Shown: in pieces, positions 29,401 through 35,930 of the stretch
Layout: every line of letters starts with the position of its first letter
Numbering within the stretch: the first letter of the stretch is position 1
From: Acanthaster planci
Lineage: Eukaryota; Echinodermata; Asteroidea; Valvatida; Acanthasteridae
Assembly (NCBI RefSeq): GCF_001949145.1
Contig: NW_019091536.1
Location: 421,792 to 457,721, forward strand
Direction of reading: 5' to 3'
DNA: 35,930 nucleotides
The notes under the pieces: generated by a model
Told to the model about the DNA's origin: nothing
Databases searched by the model: none
What the model saw: the letters and a program-made list of their open reading frames with translations, nothing else
Position numbers and translations under genes: made by a program

Positions 29401-32400
29401 AAATATAGACCCCAAAAGAAATGCTCATAATGCAGCAGACATGTTACAAAGTGATGTAGATAATCTGGAACACCCCCTCCCCCAAAAGAATCTGACCCAA
29501 ACAAACTAAGTCCTCTTTTTGGGGGGGGAAAACATGACCAAATATTTGTAAGAGAAAGGAAAGAGAAGTTCGAGGGACGGGCCATCGTCAGGTGAAACTC
29601 TGCTTTAAAGTTACGTCATACATTCGTAAAATTCATGACTGTACAGATTTTTTACTGAAATAATCAGGGGAGGCTCATAATGTCTGGGGGTTTTGACTGA
29701 AGCTGTTACAAAGTCCGTCAGTTTGATTCATGGGACCTGCAGGACAGGTGACAGTCAGCCTTTGTTTGGTCTCAGGCATGGTGTGTTGGCTCAAGCATGG
29801 TATCTAGGCTCGTAGCCTTAATTACCAAGGAAAATTGAGGTCAGGGAGTAGTTTTAAAAATGAAATAAATTAATCAATATACACAGTGGAGAAATGTTTC
29901 AAGGGGAATTTCAAATTAAATCAAATTTTAAGGCTTTTACGCTGGAGGTCCTAAAATTTGTGGCTTCTTTTTAAACCATTTGCATGACGTTGATTGCTGT
30001 GAGTATTTTTTTGGTTATATTCGTGGCTGCTGATAGCTGTAACACAGAGGCCCTGGTTTATTTCCAACACGGTAATCGTGTTCCAGGGTAGATAACCAAC
30101 ACTGCATGAAGAAGCATTGATTTTTTTTTCCCTTCAGCATTTGACTTGTGTTGCAAGAATGTAGATAGTCAATGAATTTATTGACTGCCAGCTCAAAAGT
30201 ACATGCTCATTTTGTATGACTGTTTAGAGTGAAATAAACAAGTTAATGGTAATAAAATTGTCTTGGATCTTGCATGTGGGTGAAACGTGAGACCAGTCAG
30301 AGCACTGGACAGCCAAATTGTGTGCGCTGTGCATGGTCGTGCCCAGACTGACTGGCTACAGCTGTGACTAAGACACGGGTCTACGGGAAGTAGCCACAGC
30401 TTCACGGTGGCTTCCCCCAAGCAAGGTGTTACAGCTGAAAATGATTTTGATACGCTTCTCAACTGGGCTCTTTTTCGCAAATGGACCAAAACGTTTAGGC
30501 TTCAACCTTAAGAACCAGTAGCACGCCTGGTCAATAAGTTAATAGTATGCCACTTTTTACAACCAACCAACTTAACATGCATGACACAGTTTGCCTGTAT
30601 TTTGTAGGTTCTGATACAGCATGTTAGAATGCCGTGTTCCAAGTACCTCTCATGTACATGTATAGGGTAATGTAAACCAGGATAATCTTGGCTTGTCACT
30701 GAAAAAAATCACCTATTTTGAGACCCCTCTATGCATTTGAAACTCACTGTCTCTAGTTTTCAAAGTTGTACAGGCATTAAGGACTTGTATAGGCTTAAGT
30801 GTACACATTGCTGTCACTCATCACCTGGTGTCTAACTTTTCTCTGTCTTCTTGTGGCCTTTTTTCTAATTAGTGCTTTCACTCAAATAATCCAAGTGTTG
30901 TACAGATTGTGATGACGAATCTGACATAGTGCTCAAACTTTTTTTTTTCCAATATTTGAGAGATGTGTAAAGAAATTTAAAGAGATGGAAAAAAAAAATC
31001 AAATTTAGACATTGTTGATGGTCTCCCTCTTTGGCTGGGTGAAGGAATTCACCTTGGCTAACTATTACAGTCGTTCATGCAGCACGTACCAGATTCAGGA
31101 AATGGCTTGTGAATGTTCTACCAAGGCCGGTTGTGGTTTTAGTTTGGTACGCTAAAGTTGAAACTGCAGCCTTGGACTTAGTTGACTTTGGGGTACAAGT
31201 GTGGAACTTTGAATATGTTTCACTTAACCAGGGGGGACCGAGTGCAAAGGGAGGAAAGGATGTTTCCTTGTCCTCGGTTGGCGGTCTTCTGTCCTCTGGT
31301 GTGTTGCATGGTAGGACCAGTAGGAAACAATGCCCTTCCTCTGCGGTCTAACAAAACAGGACTGCGCATTCTTGAAGGAATATCACTCCATTTTAGTCAC
31401 TCGAGTGGCACTTGAAACACTAGAGATTTGAATTGATAGTGGTTGATAGGGACACCTATCCCATCATTTGTGCAGTCGGAACCATTGGGTTCATGAAATT
31501 CAGGGCCTTGGTCGTCATGCACGTAAGCCAGTGTGTGTGTGTGGGGATTGGCCAGCACAATTTCCCTGAAACTACACAAGCTATTTGATAGTTTCCTTAT
31601 TGGAGTAAGGAAATTTTACTGGATCTCTGAGCACAATTACCACAGCCACTTACACACAAATGTTGCTAAATGAATATAAAAATGAAGACAGAAAATTAAA
31701 AGAAAAGTTGCAATTGCAAATTTTGTAAGCTATATTTTGTGCATTTGCTGAGCAAATACTTTGGTACATTTGTGATAAATGCTTGTACTTATTGATTTTA
31801 TTTCTTCAGATTTTTCATAGTTGGACACTGGATTAAAAAAAAACCAGAACAAAAAGCCAAAACTTATTCCTTTGGACTGGAAATGCGATATGGTGTTGAT
31901 AACTTTCTCCAAAATATGACTCTGGGATTCTGTTCTGCTTTACATCTGTAATTGACCTGAAGTACTTAATAACAGATGGTGTTGGCAGATTCCCTCAAGG
32001 TACCTGGCAGCTTTGATCCTCTGCATGAGGCAAGGTTTACATGCACGGCTACATGAAAGGCCCCTAAGCTTGGCTTCTCCAGAACGTGCATATCCTTTCA
32101 GAAAATTGCAAACTCCACTTCAATACAAGCAAGCACGACAGAGTTCAGTGCAGAAGTTAAAGCTCTGTTCTGACATATTTGATAAATTGTACAAAGTTAA
32201 GATGGCAAAGGAAGGGGTTTTTTTGTTTTACAAAGAAATGTCAAATATCCAGCCACAGAGAGAGACTGTATACATTTATGTGTATAAAAGATTATGTAGA
32301 ATAAGATGTCTATTGAATGAAAACATTTGTATAGGTATTGTACAGATTTTATTGTAATTATCATTATCATCATGCCGGATATCCCAACCACTGTTGATGT

Positions 32401-32949
32401 AAATCTATACATTGGAATTTTTAATGAAATGCAGTATTTCAAGAGACGTTTTGTTTTGTAGATTTTTAAAAGAAAAACAAACAAACCAATGCTCAAGTTT
32501 TTCCTTCTGTCGCTTGCATCAGTTCACATTGTGCATTTTGTGTTTGTTCCCTGAAATTTATAGGGGACATAAAATTTTTGAAAATGTTTTCCAAATACAG
32601 CTAAGTTTACCCGCTGGTTTGTTTTGTGTGTGTGTGCACGGTTTTGTAAATAATTTGAAAGCAGAAATAAATTTGTATCGGTGTATTGATGGAAACCCCG
32701 CTCTCCCAGTTAAGAAAATAATCTGTTGGCGTCTTAGTTTGGGACATGTTCGCAATTGGGCAGCAGGTGCCCTAGTTCCATGGGTCTGCAGGCACAGTTG
32801 GGAAAGTAGGCCTCATTGCATTGGCCCCTGCCTGCTGTATTGCCCACCTATTGCTGATTAGTACGTGATAGCCAGTGGAATTTTGTTTGGTTTTCGGTTG
32901 TTTTGTTTCATACCTGTTAAAGAGCAGCTCTAAGGTAGAGGTACTCTTT
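26454..32949. other. Downstream non-coding or intergenic region
   Basis: No gene is recognisable on either strand. Contents: the degenerate tandem repeat at 26871-27350; a G8 run at 27897-27904; a tRNA D-arm-like motif near 28007-28021; AATAAA signals at 27602, 28577, 28595, 29864 and about 30233, any of which could end the Crtc transcript; and a compound hairpin near 30051-30090. TACATGTA repeats are rare here (about 28465 and 30652), unlike the first 14 kb. Confidence 0.6.
26871..27350. repeat. Degenerate tandem repeat, about five units of ~80-100 bp
   Basis: The phrase TTGGTCTCTGGCCTCATT and variants recurs at about 26874, 26975, 27057, 27155 and 27245. Each is followed by variants of GTGTGGTTCAAGA and then GACATCTAGTGTAG and GGAGCCTTT. 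Unit spacings are about 101, 82, 98 and 90 bases. The units have diverged, so the array is old. It has no coding potential. Confidence 0.65.
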
Positions 32950-33125
32950 AATGCGGCTGTTTCACAATCATGTGCCACCAAGAGTTTGCGACGCGTGAGC
33001 CAATCAAAATGCGCGAAATATGTCGACCCAATGCGGGTTTGGAAAGGGTCGACAAATTTTGCGCGTTATGATTGGCCAACGCGTTGCAAACTCTTGGTGG
33101 CGCACTATGGTGAATCGCCCGTATT
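32950..33125. mobile_element. 176-bp inverted-repeat (MITE-like) element, copy 2
   Basis: Positions 32950-33029 and 33046-33125 are imperfect inverted repeats of about 80 nt each. The inner motifs CCACCAAGAGTTTGC, CCAATCA and GTCGACCC are mirrored on the right, and the right end is GAATCGCCCGTATT. Length, centre and motifs match the copy at 26278-26453, at perhaps three quarters identity by eye. This copy keeps better-matched arms and is probably the younger of the two. Confidence 0.88.
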
Positions 33126-35930
33126 ACAGTTTGCAGCTAGGAAGCTGATGCCAAACCTTCTCTTCTAATCTTTGTCATTTTTACACTTATCAAAGTATAC
33201 ACACACAAAATGCTGTATGTTGGCCTGAAAAATACAAACAAATGTGCAATTTTTCTCATGAAGTTTTGAATGAAATTAACATAGATATAGTGAGTTTATG
33301 AACATACTTTTCATTGTTGATATGCACCGAGTGGTTAAAGTCTTACAATGTGTAATTTTTTTTATCAGCTGAATTGTTTTAGTATGTGCTTTTGGTTGAT
33401 TCCTGAAGATCTTGATGAAAAGTAGCTTTTGTTAGATGAGGTAGAATTTATACTTGTAGGTGATTGAATTAAATTGAGTATCAAAGCCTCTTTGAAATAA
33501 TATCCCCTTAAAATTCAAAACTTTTATATGTAGCCTACCTCACAAGAAACACAAGAATTCACAAGAGTTTTGTATGTTTGGCCACGTGGAAATTGTAGCA
33601 GTTCCGAAAAAAAAAAGGCTCAGTACCATGGATTTTGCTTGCTTTGCATTAATTGCCGTGGTGCAACTGTTCACCGGGGCTATGCGTTTGTAAAGCACAG
33701 AAATCTTTCTGTAAGCATGTATGATTGATTGGAAAAGCAAAAGTTGAACTGGGTGTTATCGGTTTGGCCCAAAGAACAGGCGACTGGCCAGATAGGACCA
33801 GAACCAGGCCTCTCTGTCATCACCTGAACTTGTCCAGTCAAGAACCCTCTCAAACCTCGGTAGCACCATTCTACAGTCACCTTGATTTTACTGTGAAAGA
33901 TCAACGAACACAGCTATTAAAAACTTGAAGAAAAAGAAAACATAGGAAAATAAGGAGGAGGGAGGAAAGACAAATCAGGCTTGAATGGGATGAAGGATCT
34001 TGACAAGTGTTGTTGGTCAAATCCATCAGGAGGTCATCCAGTCTCAAGACAGATCACAAGCTTTTCATAGTATTGCAAGACGGACTTTCCCTTGTCTGTG
34101 TTTCCCCCCTCTCCTTACCAAAATACAGAGCCACACCCCCATCCAATCTACCCCAGACCAACACTTTAAATTTAAGTCTTATATTGAATTTTCCATGGCA
34201 CGTCATCCAAGTTCAGCTTCCCAAATCCTTCGCTTGTCTTTTTTTTCAAGCAGAAGTTGCAGCTCTGAGTATGTTGATAATAAAAAAGAAAAAGAAAGAA
34301 AAAAAAAACGATGGTCTTAGCTCTGCCGTGTATATAACTTTTGCAGATATGTGAAAACAGTGTTACGGCCAACAAAATTGTCAAATTTATACGACAGTAT
34401 TGTAGATATTAATGCCAGACAATATGCCTTTACTAGAAATGTGTTATTGTATAGAGAAACATTATGTATTGTAAGGCTTACACAAAAACTGGTAAAGAGG
34501 GGGAAATCATTCAAAACAAACAAACTAACCCATGAGGATTGTTGATGGAAAGGCTTTTTAGTGATGTAACAATGTGTGGTTTGATTTGAAACAAAATGAG
34601 GGGGAAAAAGAAGGAACTTTTATGATATGATTAGCCCGACAGTATTTACATATACTGAGAATCATCACACAAAAAACACCTGTTACAACACATAGCTTTG
34701 TATTCTTGGCTAATGACACAAAGACATTTATTCCTTTATTTTTAAAAAAAAACGAGAGAGTTAGTAGCCTAGAAGTAGTTGAATCTGGAATGTGTGTATT
34801 ACTGATTGAAATTTGATATAATTGGCCAGTCAGTGGCCCAAATAAGATGTGCCAGGTGGATTGTATATGATGTCGTTTCTTATTTTACTATGTTTTGCTT
34901 TTTAAACATTACAATTAATGTGTATACATGAACCAGAACTTGTGTCTACTGCTTCTTGGAAATTTGTGTTCAGGGGGTTGTCGTCTCCAGGTGGAGATTT
35001 AGATATTTTTTTTGATGGTTCGGCGTATTCGTCGTTTCTAAACAGTTTTATTGCCAACGTTTACTGATACAAAAGGAAATGCATACTTTTGTCTGCACCA
35101 GCTCTTAAATTGCAGTGGCCAAAACCAAACCACGAAGTATCTGTGCCTTTGATTTTTTAAAAAGAGGCAAACGATTCAAAAAGTTTTTGCAAAACTCGGG
35201 CACAGATGTCGGGGAGAAGTGCGCAAGTATTGAATTGACTTTGTGAAATGGGTTGCGACTCAGCAAAAATAACGTGACTGCAACTTCACTTACGAAAAAT
35301 TAACACGTGACATCACTTGACTTGTTGGAAAAGATGTGTGACTCATAAAAAGATTACTCGGTTACAGCACTGCTTTCGGGGATGAAAATGAATCTTCATT
35401 GTCTGAAAACAACAAAGAACTCGTTTTTCACCTTCAGTTTCCCCTCTCGAAATCATTTTCCACAATAGGCTAAACTCAGAGCACTAAAAGAAAGTTGTAA
35501 ATATGCATCATTTAACTTCCACGAAAATGTTTTAATAAGTTCAAAATTCCAACGGTTCTTTTCTTTTGTTGAATTTACGCATCTTTTCAAGCCCTCTGAA
35601 CTTCATGTCCGCGGGTTACAGAACGAAAGTACGCCACCTTTTGCCACCGGGCAGGCGTGTAATAAGTAAAAGTTTAATAAAAAATGGTACGCAGTAGCCA
35701 CTTATGTGGCACGTACTAACCCAGCCGAATACCACGTGTCGGAGGCGGGCAGTCCAGTCAATCAAATTGCAGGCGCGCGCTATTGTGGCCGTACACGTCA
35801 ACACAACGGTACGAACCACCTGCATGAAGTGAAGATTCAGGATGATTAGATGAGTCTCATCATCCAAATTCCCCCTTTGTGAGGAGCGTTTCTTGGTAGG
35901 GTAAATACTCACTGGAGCTGTGGTAGGAAG
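33126..35930. other. Non-coding or intergenic region to the window end
   Basis: AT-rich to about 35.5 kb with no recognisable exon. A poly-purine stretch lies at about 34285-34310. From about 35590 to the end the sequence becomes richer in CpG (ACGTGTCGG, GCGCGCG, GTACACGTC), with a weak 98-codon minus-strand open frame at 35616-35912 of no recognised family. This could be the edge of another gene's promoter, but nothing proves it. Confidence 0.5.

Noticed and set aside
32875-33168. Open frame through the 176-bp element copy 2 (and the similar one at 26110-26469)
   Set aside because: The sequence is an inverted repeat. The two copies keep different frames open, so this is not a transposase remnant.

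Overview
The window is invertebrate animal genomic DNA dominated by one multi-exon gene on the + strand, a CREB-regulated transcription coactivator (CRTC/TORC). Ten exons can be placed (nine firmly, one provisionally) between 9721 and 24386. They cover the protein from just before the SIK/AMPK phosphorylation site to the stop codon. The firm exons join in phase into 509 codons plus stop. The N-terminal CREB-binding exons are not visible and probably lie upstream of position 1. GT-AG introns, AT-rich introns around GC-richer exons, and a very high density of the palindromes TACATGTA and TACCGGTA point to a marine invertebrate. An echinoderm or lancelet seems most likely and a mollusc is possible; the sequence alone does not settle this.

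Layout. 1-9720: presumed upstream intron (or 5' flank), full of TACATGTA/TACCGGTA repeats, with a fold-back element (2852-2974), a tandem GTCCCCACAA hairpin (5855-5902) and a perfect 32-bp palindrome (7141-7172). 9721-9760: probable mini-exon supplying the residues just before the phosphosite. 10690-22639: eight firm exons coding in order the phosphosite, a divergent linker ending WDAKK, the SCEVPGI motif, the [19 protein letters not shown] block, a glutamine-rich tract, a second Gln/Ala-rich segment, the SPTSPVSN segment and the IPNIILT segment. 24178-24386: the terminal exon with the acidic/hydrophobic transactivation domain. 24387-35930: 3' UTR of unknown length and intergenic DNA, with two copies of a 176-bp inverted-repeat element (26278-26453 and 32950-33125) and a degenerate tandem repeat of about five ~80-100-bp units (26.87-27.35 kb).

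Biology by homology: CRTC proteins are held in the cytoplasm by 14-3-3 after SIK/AMPK phosphorylation. On cAMP or Ca2+ signalling they are dephosphorylated, enter the nucleus, bind the CREB bZIP and boost transcription. The conserved regulatory serine and the activation domain are both present.

I found no second convincing protein gene, no tRNA/rRNA gene, no CRISPR array and no new multi-gene system. The interest lies in the fold-back element families, possible splice variants of the coactivator, and a few unexplained sequence patterns.
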